A DNA stretch of 64,000 bases from Ceratotherium simum simum (lineage: Eukaryota > Chordata > Mammalia > Perissodactyla > Rhinocerotidae), in NCBI RefSeq assembly GCF_000283155.1, contig NW_004454173.1, forward strand, positions 4,216,913 through 4,280,912. Direction: 5' to 3'. A model generated the notes under the pieces. It did not search any database and had not been told where the DNA came from. It was given only the letters and a program-made list of their open reading frames with translations. Below, piece after piece: positions 23,315-34,900 of this stretch; position 1 is the first letter of the stretch; every line of letters begins with the position of its first letter. The translations under genes were made by a program, and so were the position numbers.

Positions 23315-23535
23315 CAATCTCCCCCATCCCCACTCCCCCGTCCCCCTCCCCCTTGTCCACAGCTCCAGTGCACCCTCCACCCTCTCCCCACCCCTAGACC
23401 TCCCATCTTCCCCACATCCCCACTCTAGTGCCTCGTCCCCCATCCCCAACACCAGAACCCCTGTCTTCCCCATCCATCCCCACCCACAGCACCCCCTCCC
23501 CCACCCCCACCCTTTTCTGCTTCTCCATCCTGCTT
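23300..23535. repeat. C-rich low-complexity tract, G-quadruplex potential on minus strand
   Basis: About 230 bases dominated by CCCC and CCCCA runs, directly after the LTR. The complementary strand has many runs of four or more G separated by short loops. Confidence 0.85.
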
Positions 23536-24680
23536 CTCCATCCTCATTAACTGTAGTCCTCTGGTTGTCCCTTCTGCCTTAGAATGAACTTATAACTAGA
23601 GGAACTAGTCAGCTGTCTTTGTGAGTTTGGGGATTTTTCCCCCCCAAACAGGCATTTTAGTCTTTCTGCTGAGGAAGTAGCATTAGCAGCTATAGGGCCA
23701 TTTTCTTTATTTGCAAATCTGAAGAAAGGAGGAAGATGATATGTAAGAGTCTGGGAGTGAGATGAACCAATAGCACAAGGAACATTTCAAACTAAGGAAA
23801 CATGCACTGGGTTGCTTTGGGGCAGAAGGAGAGAGAGATTCAGCCCTGCCTGCATGTGTCAAGCACCCAGCAGGAGCAGGTTGTGCATGTACAGTGGCAT
23901 GGTGTTGATTCCTCATTATACAGATGGGGAAACTGAGGCTCCAAGAGTTGATGTAACTTTCCCAGGCTTGTGCAGAGGGAGTCTGAACCCAAATGTGACC
24001 TCCTGTAGTCCCTCCTTCTGCTCTTTGGCCCCAGAGGCACTTTGGTGTCTCAGATCCTGGGGGGCCTGGCCTGGCAGAATCTGAGCTCACTCAGTCCTCC
24101 TTCCCTCCTTCCCTCCCTAGGACAGGGCTCGCCTGCCCTGAAATTCTCAGCCCAGGCTCTGTTCCTGAGGCCCCAGGGGGAGCAGATTCCTGGAGTCCTC
24201 TTCTGGGATTGGACTAGTGGGTCTGGGTCGGCTCAGGAACCTGCAGTTACAGGGTCTTGGGGTGGTCTCTCAGTGCAGTGTGCAGACACTGCATCTGCAC
24301 AGAAGCAGCAGGCAGTGCTGACAGACACTGGCTCTTCAGATTAAGTGGATCTTTGTCAGTTTATGAATCTGCCCATCTGGATGCCCCTCTGGGTGTGCTT
24401 TGAGCTGAATGTCTCAGAAAAGACCTTGCATGGTTGCTATTTGGAAAGTTATGTCACCGGTGTTGTGATAAAAGTGTCTCCCTCTGCAGGTATCCTATCC
24501 TTCAGGTGTGCAGGGACCACCTCACCTTCTGCTCATCCCAGCCACCTGGAGAGTGGCAGGACTGAAGGCCCTGATATTAGACCTCAGACCTCAGACTTGC
24601 CCCCTGTTCTGGGTCCTCAGTGACCGTTCTTTGTGGATCACTCTGGAGGACCTGAGACTGGGTGATATGGTGTGGAAGGC
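23535..24680. other. Unique sequence, no gene recognised
   Basis: Moderately GC-rich with short open frames on both strands but no recognisable protein, exon set or repeat. Confidence 0.4.
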
Positions 24681-24689
24681 ACCGGCCTG

Positions 24690-24805
24690 GTCAGTTAGGG
24701 ACTAATGTGTGGTTCTAGTCCTAACACAGAGTTACTGTGTGACCTAAGCAAGTGGTCTGCCCACATTGGGCCTCCGTTTCCTTGTCTGTAAAAGGGATAT
24801 ACACT
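24690..24805 (+). repeat. MIR SINE remnant
   Basis: MIR core: GTTACTGTGTGACCTAAGCA followed by GGGCCTCCGTTTCCTTGTCT and GTAAAAGGG. Confidence 0.7.
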
Positions 24806-26490
24806 ATCTATTGCTCAGCATCATTCTTTTTTTCCTTAATAGCATATCTCGGAGATCATTTCCTATTGGAGCAGAAACATCCCAATTCTTCCTCATGGTA
24901 GCAGAGAAATCCGTTTATTTGGCTAACCCTCTCATTTAGGTTGTTTCAGTCTTTTGCTACCACAGACTAGGCTGAAAAAACCCCTTGTACGTCTGGGAAA
25001 TGGAGAGTGCTGTGAGAGTGTGAGTCCCTGGTCTGTGCCTGTTGGGGGCTGGAGAGGTCTGTCTGGGGAAAGCCTCCTGGAGCAGTTGTTCTGGTCGAGT
25101 GGGACACATCTTCCCTGCAGAGGCACAGGCTGGCAGGAGGTGGGAAGGGCCCATCTGAGAAGGCAGAGATCCCCGAAAGGTGGCAGAGAGCAGCATCAGA
25201 CAGGCCTGAAAGAAATGAGACTGTGGGCTCCTAGAAGGATCTGGGACGTCATCCTAAGCATGATGGAAGCCCTGAAAGGAACTTACAGAACGGGATTAAT
25301 TTGCATTTTAAAAGGTGGCAGGGCTGTATGGAGAATGGTGGGCCTGTTAGTCTCTTTTCACTCTTCAAACCCTGTGCCCTTCGCCCAATTTTATAGAGAA
25401 AATCACTGAGATTTGCTAATCCAGACTCTTTGGCACTCAGTCTTATGATCTTTTTTCTCTGCCCAGAGAGCTATTCTCTTCCCAACCAGCATCTTAATCT
25501 TCTAGTTGTAGTTCACAGAACTATCCAGCTCTGGACACACCTCAACAAAGCAGAAAATCAAGACATTGTTTTTCCTTCCACTTTCCTTTGGAATAGATTT
25601 GCCCTTTACGAGTCTATCTGTTCTCTGCCAGGTCCTGTGAACATATAACCTGTTTTTTAGCTGATCGTCATTTTAGAGAAGACAAATCGTTGGGTTAACC
25701 AACTGGGCCATGTTTTCCATGCTCTCCAACAAGTCTCTCACTCAACAACATTCATTGCACACACCCCGTGAGTCAGGCACTGTATTAGGCCTTGGGCCTC
25801 TTCTCCTTAAACTTTCCATAGAGCTCTGACGTGCAAAACAAATAAATGTGACTGCTCTTCAGACGTCTTTCATTAACAGCTTTGTGGTGGTGGCATTGGA
25901 TACTAGTCTGCCGCTAAAGTAAAATTTCCCAGGAAAATTCATCTCGAGGATGCTTATTATTGAGAATATTAACTTATCAGTGGGCTGATTACCAGAGCGT
26001 TTGGGAGGATAGAGAATAATGAGCATTAGGAAGAGCTGTTCCTGTGAAGCTACCAGCATCCTATTTAGTGAAAGACAGGGATAATGCAGATGGCCATAAG
26101 ATCGCCACATTTGCATCAGAGGATATTGGTTAATCTGAACAACAATGCTTAGAGCGAGCATACTGGAGGTGCAGGGTGTGAGATGTTAATGAGACATAAT
26201 GATTAGTCTCTGACAAGTAATTAGAGTACGAGACAGGTGGTTCCATTCCTCCATTACAAAACACTGAGGACATTATCAGGAGCACCTTTGAGAGTCAGCG
26301 GAAAGGAGCCAAACAAGGTTCAAAAAGATGCTCATGACTCTAATGCCCCCCAGCCCCCTTCCCTCAGTGCTAAAATCTGACCTTACCGTGGTGCCATGAT
26401 CAAGAAGAGGAAAGTCACTTTGGGACGACAGGACCGACTCAGCAGCAAACCGGAGGGCGAGTTCATCACTGGTCCACTTGCAGTTTAGCT
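24805..26490. other. Unique sequence, possible conserved non-coding DNA
   Basis: No gene. The part 25,860-26,270 is free of recognisable repeats and low in CpG, and carries several AT-rich homeodomain-type motifs (TTAATGAGAC, CATTAACAGC). It reads like conserved regulatory DNA, but this is an impression only. Confidence 0.3.
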
Positions 26491-27190
26491 GTCTGTTTTG
26501 GCCTCCCAGCGCTTCAACTTCTGGCTTCCACTCTTTTGACTTGCAGTTAGGTCCCCGGGGGCTACGGTTCCGCACGATGGCAGGTCTTCCGGGCCAGAGC
26601 TGCTTCTTGCCATGTGCCCTCTCTCTCTCTCTCTCTCTGCTTTACCTTTCTTTCTTTACACCCAGTCCGAAACCTTCTCAGACCCTGAGGTGGCGCTCAG
26701 CACATTTCCTCTTGGAGTCCCAGATCAAATTTTCTTGATCGTGACCCCCCTGGCATTTCTTTTTGCGGTCCAAAGCCCCGCTGGGGTCCCTGTCGGTCTT
26801 GAAATCTCCAAATACTGCCTCAGAAACACTCAGTCTCTCCCCGCGTCCTTCCTCGCTGGATCCCAAACTCCCCCTGGACGTTTCCGCTCTCTAAGCTTGC
26901 GTTGGCTCCTCGCCCTTTTCCATGATTCTCTCCCCTCACTCGAGGGTGAGCTTGCTGTGTGGCACTGGGTTCCCTTTTCCTTCAGCTGTGAGTCTCGGCC
27001 CCTCTTCAGCCCTGCTGCGCAGGTTGCTACTCCCATGCTTTGGAAGTCGCGGTCTGGCCCTGTTTGCCAACACCGCACTGGCGAGCAGATCAAGGCTACC
27101 CTTCTGCCAGCTGATTCCTCTGCGGCCTCGTTGTTTCCTCCTCGAAAAAACACGGCCTTACACCACGATTGGAACCTTTTCAACCCCAGG
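26490..27190. promoter_or_regulatory. CpG-rich segment at the head of the tandem array
   Basis: By eye roughly 20 CpGs in the first 480 bases and a similar density in the next 200, far above the surrounding DNA. It includes CCCCGGGGG-type and CCGCACG sequence. It spans the junction between non-repeated DNA and the first tandem unit. It could be an unmethylated promoter of a non-coding transcript or merely GC-rich repeat. Confidence 0.4.
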
Positions 27191-27358
27191 AGGAAGAAGG
27201 ACTTTGTCAGGTCAGAAGGCCCAGAGAGACCTGCCAAAGGACTTTGGCCACACCAGGCAGGCAACCTGGGGAAAGGGGAAGCAACCAGGTGCGCTCACTC
27301 TTCAGCAGGTCCAACTGCCTTCCCTGGAGTTGGAAACCCACACTTCCCTGCTCTCTAG
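26612..27358 (+). other. 248-codon open frame over the array junction, unrecognised
   Basis: The longest open frame in the window. Its N-terminal half reads non-repeated CpG-rich DNA and its C-terminal half reads tandem unit 1. The peptide is rich in Ser, Pro, Leu and Arg, has no recognisable domain, and its start has no clear support. Another plus-strand frame (26,922-27,383, 153 codons) overlaps it. Long frames are expected by chance in GC-rich DNA, so I do not call a gene. Confidence 0.12.
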
Positions 27359-30300
27359 GGCACTACCGTTTGGAGATATCTAACTATAATGGCCAAGATA
27401 CGCCCTCTCTGGTCTCATTCTCTTAGTGTAGAGGTGTGTGGCATGGGGAAAGGAGCGCCCTTGGCTTGCCTGCATTGTCTGAAGAAGGGCAGGCACCTCA
27501 CACACGTGGGCCAAGCCCATCAGTAGGACAAGTATGTTAGAAAGACTCCTGAGTCCTGACATTTTTCTGGGAGGTGTCATTCACCTCATCGTATTAGGCA
27601 GCCACTGGTCGTCTGTGGTGTGCGACATGGGTGGTAGCATCTGTCACTTCCGTGTCCTGACCGCGTCCTTACCATGCCTTGCCTCCTGAAGGAAGAAGAG
27701 TCTTCGCAGTGTTGTGCAGAGGGACACCGTTGGCGAGGCGAGTCATTCCACAATTTCCTGGGTTGCCCTGGAAGAGGCGGTGTCCCGTATGTTTTGGTCC
27801 CATGGAACAAGCTGCCTCTGGCCACATCTGAGGGAGGGACCCATCTCAGGGTCCCAAGATTGACGGTTGCCAGACCATCACTTGGAGTGGGACTTGGGGA
27901 TCGTCCTCCCTCCTGCCAAAGTGGATTTCATCCTGTCCCATCACTCCCATCTGATCCATTCCTCACACATGCAGGTGCAGATTTGAGGCCTGAGATGTGA
28001 CCAGGGAACCTGCCTTTCACCAACATACCCGTTCTACAGTGACATTTTATTGGCAGTGGTGGTTGAAACAGCAGTGCGGGCGGCAGCAACATTGGCTGTG
28101 GGGACAGCTGCCACTCAGAGATCTGGGTTCTTGGGGACCTGAGGAGAGGATGGTGGGTGCATTCACACCCTCCCTACCACCCCGACCTCTCCCATTTGTT
28201 TTACTGACTCTCATCCCTTTGGGAGCCCTGCTCCCTTGAGTTAAACTCGTCACTCCCACTACCCATGCAAGGCAACTGGGGCCTCTGGCCTCACAATGAC
28301 CCTTGCCGTTGCTAGGCGATGAGTCAGCAGGGCTCTGAGGGTGCAGGTGCACCCTGTGGCCATAGCCAGGTGCAGGTGCAGGTGCCCCTGGGTTCACATT
28401 TCATTCAGCTGTTTCTCACATCCCCTTTAACCCTTCTGCTCAGATGGCTACTTGTGTTCCTGGAAGTGGTTTACTGGCCCTGTTTGCCAAATACGGACTG
28501 GGGAGAACACCAAGGCTATCCCTCTGCCAGCTGGCTTGATCTGGTCCTTATTCACTGCTGGAAAAAACATAGCCTCACATCACGAATGAACCTTTCAACT
28601 CCAGATGGAGGAAAGACTTGGCCAAGTCAAAAGGCAGAGAAAGGCTTGCCAAAGAGGTGTGGCACAGTAGGCAGGCCACCTAGGGAATGAACGGGGAACC
28701 CACCAGGCATGCTTTTCCATCAGCAGGTCCCACCCTCAACTCTGGAGTCAGGAAAATCCACATTCCTGCTGCCTAGGGCACTATCCTTGGGAGAAATCCG
28801 ACCATAAGGGTAGAGATAGGCCCTCTTCGGGCCATCTCCCTGAGTGCACAGATGCGGGGCAGAGGGAGAGGGGCACCATGTGGCTTGCCTACCCTACCTT
28901 ATCCATAGGAGGCCAGCCATCCCAGCCACTTGGGCCTAAGACTTGGCCCAAGACTTTGTCAGTGGGACAACTAGGGAGGAAAGAGCCCTGAGTCCTGAAA
29001 GATGCCTGGGAGGTGTCATCAGCCCTATCAGGGGAGGAAGCCACCAGTCATGTGGTGTGCCCAACATGGGAGGTAGCACCCACCACATCCAGGTCCTTGC
29101 CAGCCATGCCCAGCCTCCCGAGGGAGGATGATGGTCTTGGTGGTGGCAGTTGGATAGATGCCAGCAGTGAGGGGGGCATTCCATTGTTTCCTTGGTTGCC
29201 CTTGGAGAGGCAGAGAACCCTGTGCTGTGGTGCCAGGGAGCAGGCTGCCTCTGGCCATGTTTGGGGGAGGGACCCATCTCAGGGTCAAGAGATTAACAGT
29301 TGCCCCAACCATCACTTGGAGTGGGACTCGGGGATCTTCATGGCCCCTGCCTCAGCCGATTTCCTCCTACCCCGCCACACTCATCTGATCCATTCCCCAC
29401 GCATCCGGGTCCGGATCAGAGGCCACGGATGTGACCAGGGAACCCACATTTCACCACCATATCCTGGCTACATTGCAATTTCTTGGCAGTGGCGGGAGAA
29501 ACAGCGGTAGGGGCAGCAGCAACTTTGGCACTAGGGGTAGCTGTGACCGAGAGATCTGTGGTCTCCGGCACCTAAGAAGAAGATGATGGGTGCACCTGCA
29601 CCCTCCCCACCTTCCGGACCTCTCCCATCAGTCCTACTGAACTTCACCCCTCTGGGGGCCCTGCTCCCTTGAGTTTAACTTCTCACTCCAACTTGACCTG
29701 CATGGCAACCTGGGCCTCTGGCCTCCCAATGACCCTCGCAGTTGCTAAGTGATGGGTCAGCAGGGGTTTGAGGGTATGGGGGGGACCCTCTGCAGTGGTC
29801 GAGTGCAGCTGCATGTTGACTGGTGTTCACATTTCCTTCAGCTGTGTCTCACATCCCCTTCAAACCTTCTGCTAGGGTTGCTGCTTGCATCCTTGGAAGT
29901 GGTTTTTGGGCCCTGTTTACCAACAACGGACTGGCGGGGGCGGAGGGGGGACACCAAGGCTATCCTACTGCCAGCTGGCTCATTCCAGGCCTCATTCATT
30001 GCTCAAGAAAGCATGGCCTCATATCACGAATGAACCTTTCCACTCCAGGAAGAGGAAAGACTTTGTCAAGATGGAAGGCCAAGAAAGACTTGCAAAGGAG
30101 GGTGGCACAGCAGGCAGGCCACCTAGGGAGCGAATGGGGAAGCCACTGGGCATGCTCCTCCATCAGCCCAACCCACCCTCAACTCTGGAGTCAGGAAAGC
30201 CCACTTTCCTGCTGCCTAGGGCACTACACTTGGGAGAAATCTGACAAGAAGGCTGGAGACAGGCCCTCTTCTGGCCCTCTCCCTGAGTGCACAGATGTGG

Positions 30301-31300
30301 GGCAGAGGGAGAGGAGCACACGATCGCTTGCCTACTTTATGCAAATGAGACCAGCCGTCCCAGCCACTTGGGCCAAAACTCTGTCAGTGGGACAACAGAG
30401 GAAAGAGCCCTGAGTCCTGACAGTTTTCTAGGAGGTGTCAATGGCCCTGTTGGGGGAAGGAACCGCCGATCATGTGGTGTCCGAACACGAGAAGTAGCGC
30501 CCGCCATATCTGGGTGCTCGCCATCCACGCCCAACCTCCCGAGGGAGGATGATGGCCTTGGCGTTGGCAGGGTCAGGGACACCAGCAGCGAGTGGGGCAT
30601 TCCACAGTTTCCTGGGTTGTCCTTGGAGAGGCAGGGATCCCCGCGCTGTGGTGCCAGGCAACTGGTGGCCTCTGGCCATGTCTTGGGGAGAGACCCGTTT
30701 CAGGGTCAAGAGATTGACGGTTGCCTGACTGTCACTTGGAGCGGGACTCAGGGATCTTCATTGCCTCTGCCTCAGTGGATTTCATCCTGCCCCACCACAA
30801 CCATCTGATCCATTCCTCACACACCCAGGTCCGGATGGTAGGCCACGGTTGTGACCGGGAAACCTGCCTTTCAGCACCATGTCGGGCCTACACTGCAATT
30901 TTATGGGTGGTGGCAGGAGAAATGGTGGTGGGGGCAGCTGCAACCCAGAGATCTGGGATCTTAGGGACCTGAGGAGAGGTTGGTGGGTGCACCTGCACCC
31001 TCGCCACCTCCCAGACATCTCCCATGTGTTCTACTGCTTCTCTCAGCTCCGGGAGACCAGCTCCCTTGAGGGAAACCCCTCTCCCTCAAACTGCGCATGC
31101 GTGCCAACCACGGGCCTCTGGCCTCCCAATGACCTTCTTGGTTGCTAAGCGATGGGTCCGTGGTGCTCGGAGTGTGTGGGGGCGCCCTCTGGCGGTGACT
31201 AGGTGCAGCTGCAGGCCCATTCATTTCACATTTCCTTCAGGTGTGTCTCACACCCCCTTGTATCCTCAAGCTCAGGTCACCGCTTGCATCCTTAAACTTT
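26966..31300 (+). repeat. Three-copy tandem array of a ~1.42 kb GC-rich unit
   Basis: Three head-to-tail units, approximately 26,966-28,395, 28,396-29,830 and 29,831-31,250, plus a short start of a fourth ending near 31,300. The anchor TGTTTGCCAA (or TGTTTACCAA) recurs at 27,061, 28,481 and 29,914, giving periods of 1420 and 1433. Many blocks repeat in the same order. Examples are CTGAGTCCTGACA, GGAGGTGTCA, CATTCCACA, TCTCAGGGTC, TGATCCATTCC, GAGATCTG and GGCCTCTGGCCT. The units differ by many substitutions and small indels, so the array is not young. I do not recognise it as a known satellite, gene or transposon. Confidence 0.85.
31181..31199 (-). promoter_or_regulatory. CTCF-like binding motif in the last tandem unit
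   Basis: The minus strand reads CACCGCCAGAGGGCGCC, a close match to the CTCF core consensus. The equivalent place in unit 2 (29,781-29,800) has a degraded version (CCACTGCAGAGGGTCC); unit 1 lacks it. Confidence 0.45.
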
Positions 31301-31533
31301 GTTTTCTTTTGGAAATAGAATTAGAACAGCTAATATTCATCCAGAAGCCATGATTATGTGTGCAATATTGTTGCTATTGTAATAATAGAGAATTTTATGC
31401 TCCAATCTTTATTCTTTCCTTCTGCCAACCTGTGGCTTAACTTGTTCTTTTTCTAGTTTTTCTAGCTTCTGGAGGTGTAAAATCAGGTTGTTTGAGATCT
31501 TTCTTTTTGCTTAGTGTAGCCATTTATCACTTT

Positions 31534-31868
31534 TTTTAAATGTTATCCCATTGTATTTTATTTATTTATTTGTGAGGAAGATCAGCCCTGAGCTAACATC
31601 CAGGCCAATCCTCCTCTTTTTGCTGAGGAAGAACCGGCCCTGAGCTAACATCTATTGCCAGTCCTCGTCCTTTTTCTTTTTTTCCTTTTCCCCCCAAAGC
31701 CCCAGTAGATAGTTGTAGTCATAGCTGCACATCCTTCTAGTTGCTGTATGTGGGACGCGGCCTCAGCATGGCCAGAGAAGTGATGCGTCTGTGTGCACCC
31801 GGGATCCGAACCCGGGCCACCAGCAGCAGAGCACGCGCACTTAACCACTAAGCCACGGGGCTGGCCCA
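31534..31868 (-). mobile_element. ERE SINE with target duplications
   Basis: Reverse ERE1 between CCATTTATCACTTT copies at 31,520-31,533 and 31,869-31,882. Confidence 0.93.
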
Positions 31869-32083
31869 CCATTTATCACTTTAAACTTCCCTCTTAGAAC
31901 TGTTTGTGCTGCATCCCATGCATTTTTGTATGTTGTGTTTCTGTTTTTTTGACTCAAAATATTTTTTGATTTTCCTTTTGATTTCTTATTTGACCCACAG
32001 ATTGTTCAGAAGTGTGTTGTCTAATTTTTGCATGTTTGTGAATTTTCCAATTTTCTTCTTGTTATTGTTTTCCAGTTTCATAC

Positions 32084-32584
32084 TGTGGGAGATCAAGATT
32101 TGGCCACTCTGAAATATATCTCTTTACCTTTATTGTTTTCTCTGAGGAACATCTGACCTCCCCCACTAACTGCCTAAAGAATTTGACATGGTGGCTCCTT
32201 CCTGGAATAGATCTTCTATCGTGATGGCTGTAAAGATAATGTAAAATAGATGTTACAATGGGAGGGGCACCAAGCCCCTTTTATCAAAAAACTCTATCTC
32301 TCCCTGACCACATTATCCATAGATGACCCTGAAAAGAATTATCTTCCTGCCCTCTGAAGTCCCAGACCACTACCCACCCCCAACACATTCCTCACCTTTA
32401 GCTACAATACTTAAGCAAGCAGCTTAGACAGAGGGACGAGTTGCTCATTTCTGAGTTTCTCCCATGTATACACGTTATTAAACTTGGCATTATTTTCTCC
32501 TGCTAACCTGTCTTGTTAATTATTTGGCCAGCCATAAGAACTTTAAGGGAAAGTGCAGAGGGGGATTCTCTCTCTCTCCCCACA
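32084..32584 (+). mobile_element. Solo LTR, class I ERV, with 4-bp target duplication
   Basis: A 501-bp LTR, TGTGGGAGATC … CTCTCCCCACA, inside L1 sequence. ATAC is duplicated at 32,080-32,083 and 32,585-32,588. A TATTAAA polyadenylation-type signal lies near 32,477. Confidence 0.85.
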
Positions 32585-34134
32585 ATACCTTTGTGGTTTA
32601 AAAATATACTTGGGAAGATTTCAGTTTTCTTCAAGTTGTTAAGCCTTGTTTTGTGGCCCAACATTTTATCTATTCTGAAGAATGATCCATACGTGGTTCA
32701 GAAAAATGTGTAGTCTGCTGTTGTTGGGTGGAATGTTCTATACAGGAGTTTTAGGTACTATTTGTCTATAGTGATTTTTCACTCTGTTGTATCCTTATTG
32801 ATTTTCTGTCTCAATGATCCATCCATTATTGATATTGGGGTAATAAAGTCCCCTACTATTTTTGTATTACTGTCTATTTCTCTCTTCATTTCTCTTAATA
32901 TTTACTTTATATATTTAGGTACTCCAATGTTGAGTGCAGCATATTTACAGTTTTTATATCTTCTTGACAAATTGCCCTTTTATCAATATATAGTGACCTT
33001 CTTGTCTCTTGTGAACAGATTTTGACTAAAAAATTATTTTGTCTGACATAAGTATAGACACTCCTGCTCTCTTTTGGTTACTATTTGCATTTAATATATT
33101 TTTCAATCCCTTCGCTATTACCCTATGTATGTCATTAAAGCTAAAGCGAGTCTCTGACACATAGCATATTGTTGGATCTTGTTTGTTTTGTCTATTCAGC
33201 CATTCTATGTCTTTGATTAGAGAATTTAATCAATTTACCATTAAAGTAGTTATTGAGAGGTTAGGACTATTGCCAATTTTTTTCATTGTTTTGTAGTTCC
33301 TTTCCTCCTTTTTTCCTCTCTTGCTGCCTTCCTTTGTAGTTTGTTGATTTTTTTGTAGTTCTATGATTTGATTCTTTTCTCATTATCTATTGTGTATCTA
33401 CTAGAGAATTTTTCTTTGTGGTTTTCATAAGGCTTACATAAACTATCTCATACCTATAAAAGACTAATTTAAAGTGATAACAACTTGACTTCAATTGCAT
33501 ATAAATCTGTACACTTTTATTTCTCCCCTCACACACATTTTATGCTGTTGATGTCACATTTTACATATTATTATATTGTGTATTCATTAACAAATTACTG
33601 TAGCTATAGTTATTTTAATATTTTTGCTTTTAACATTCATATTATAGTTAAAAGTGCTTTGCACCATCATTACAGTATTGGAATAGTCTCAATTTGATTG
33701 TATATTACCTTTACCAGTTAGATTTATACTTTCATATGCTTTCATGTTGTTACTTAGTGTATTTTTACTTAACTCGAAGAAATCCCTTGAGAATTTCTTG
33801 TAAGGGAGGTCTAGTGTTGATAAAGTCCCTGAGATTTTGTGTGGGAATGTCTTTATCTTGTCTCCATTTCTGAAGGACACCTCTGCTGATACAATATTCT
33901 TGATTTGCAGTTTTTCTTTCAGCACTTTGAATAGGTCATCTCACTCCTTCTTGGCTGGCCAGGTTTCTGCTGAGAAAACTACAACCCTCTTAAATGTTAT
34001 GAGTAACCTCTCTCTGGCTGATTTCAAAATTTTCTTTTTGTTTTTGACTTATTCCAATTTAATTAAATGTGTTTTGGGGTAATATTTATCAGGTTGAACT
34101 TGTTGAGGTCCTTTGAGCTTCAAGAATCTAGATA

Positions 34135-34900
34135 CCTCTATCTTTCCTTTTGGTCTTAAAGAGTGAGTAGGATTTAGGTTGACAGAGTTCGGTGATGAAA
34201 GAGAGGGCACCTCAAACCAAAGGGACAGAGTAAGCAAAGGTAGGAAGGGGAGATAATTCAGAGTGTGCTGGATATAGAGAGAGTGCAGGCAAAGTTTTGG
34301 AAGTAGTAGGTGATAAGGCTTTAGAGCAGTGTTTCTCAGCCAGGGAGATTTTGCCACTCGGGACACCTGGCAATGTATGGAGATATTTTTGGTTGTCACA
34401 ACTGGATGGGGGTTGCTACTGGCATCTAGTGGGTAGAAGCCAGAAATGCTGCTAAATGTCCTATAATGCACAGGACAGAACTTGTCTAACCCAAAATGTC
34501 AATAGTGCCAATATTGGGAAACCCCGTTTTTAAGGAAGGTTGATCTTGGTCGTGGAGGGTCTTAAATGTCAAGTGAAGGGATGGACCTTATTTGGTAGGC
34601 AAAGAGAGATGCAGAAGGTTTTTAAGTGGGAGAATAAGTTTATCAACATTATGATTTATGGGAGTTATGTGGATAAAAAGGTTCACGGTCTTGCCCCTCC
34701 CTTGTCTTTTAAAGAGAAACCCTGTTTGCACTACTTGGCTAGCCAGCCTTTGTTGTACTTGAGGGTAATAGGTGGAAACGCAGAGTTGGAAACCTAGATG
34801 AGCTAAATTAATCTCCACATATAAGGACATGGAACCTCCAAGAGAAGAAAAGATCCAAGAGTTGGGGGTGAGGCAGGCAAGATAGAAGAGTGAGGGAGGA
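34135..34900 (+). repeat. Ancient repeat with a nested MER20-like hAT element
   Basis: The hAT-type element at about 34,322-34,530 has GTTTCTCAGCCAGGGAGATT, GGTTGTCACAACTGGATGGG, GGCATCTAGTGGGTAGAAGC and near-inverted ends. On either side lies low-identity sequence like an old widespread LINE-type repeat (GGGTCTTAAATGTCAAG, GGACCTTATTTGGTAGGCA). Confidence 0.6.

Larger units (their letters stand above)
31310..34130 (-). mobile_element. L1 LINE segment, interrupted by ERE and LTR
   Basis: Antisense L1 with typical phrases such as ATTTCTGAAGGACACCTCTG and CAGTTTTTCTTTCAGCACTTTG. An ERE (31,534) and a solo LTR (32,084) are inserted. Stops throughout. Confidence 0.75.

Noticed and set aside
23198..23582. 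Frames of 91 and 108 codons over the C-rich tract
   Set aside because: Pro/His/Ser and Gly/Glu/Arg repeats arise from the low-complexity tract. No start support and no domain.
24954..25409. 151-codon plus-strand frame
   Set aside because: A frame of 79 codons overlaps on the other strand. There is no domain, no splice pattern and no promoter-like sequence, so chance is the simplest explanation.
29124..29160. Possible box C/D snoRNA in the tandem units (GATGATGG-like)
   Set aside because: The C-box-like motif is absent from unit 1, and no properly spaced D box with a terminal stem is seen.
28936..29510. Overlapping frames of 113 and 165 codons in tandem unit 2
   Set aside because: GC-rich repeat DNA gives long frames on both strands. 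Neither has a recognised domain or a consistent start, so they are discussed only with the array.
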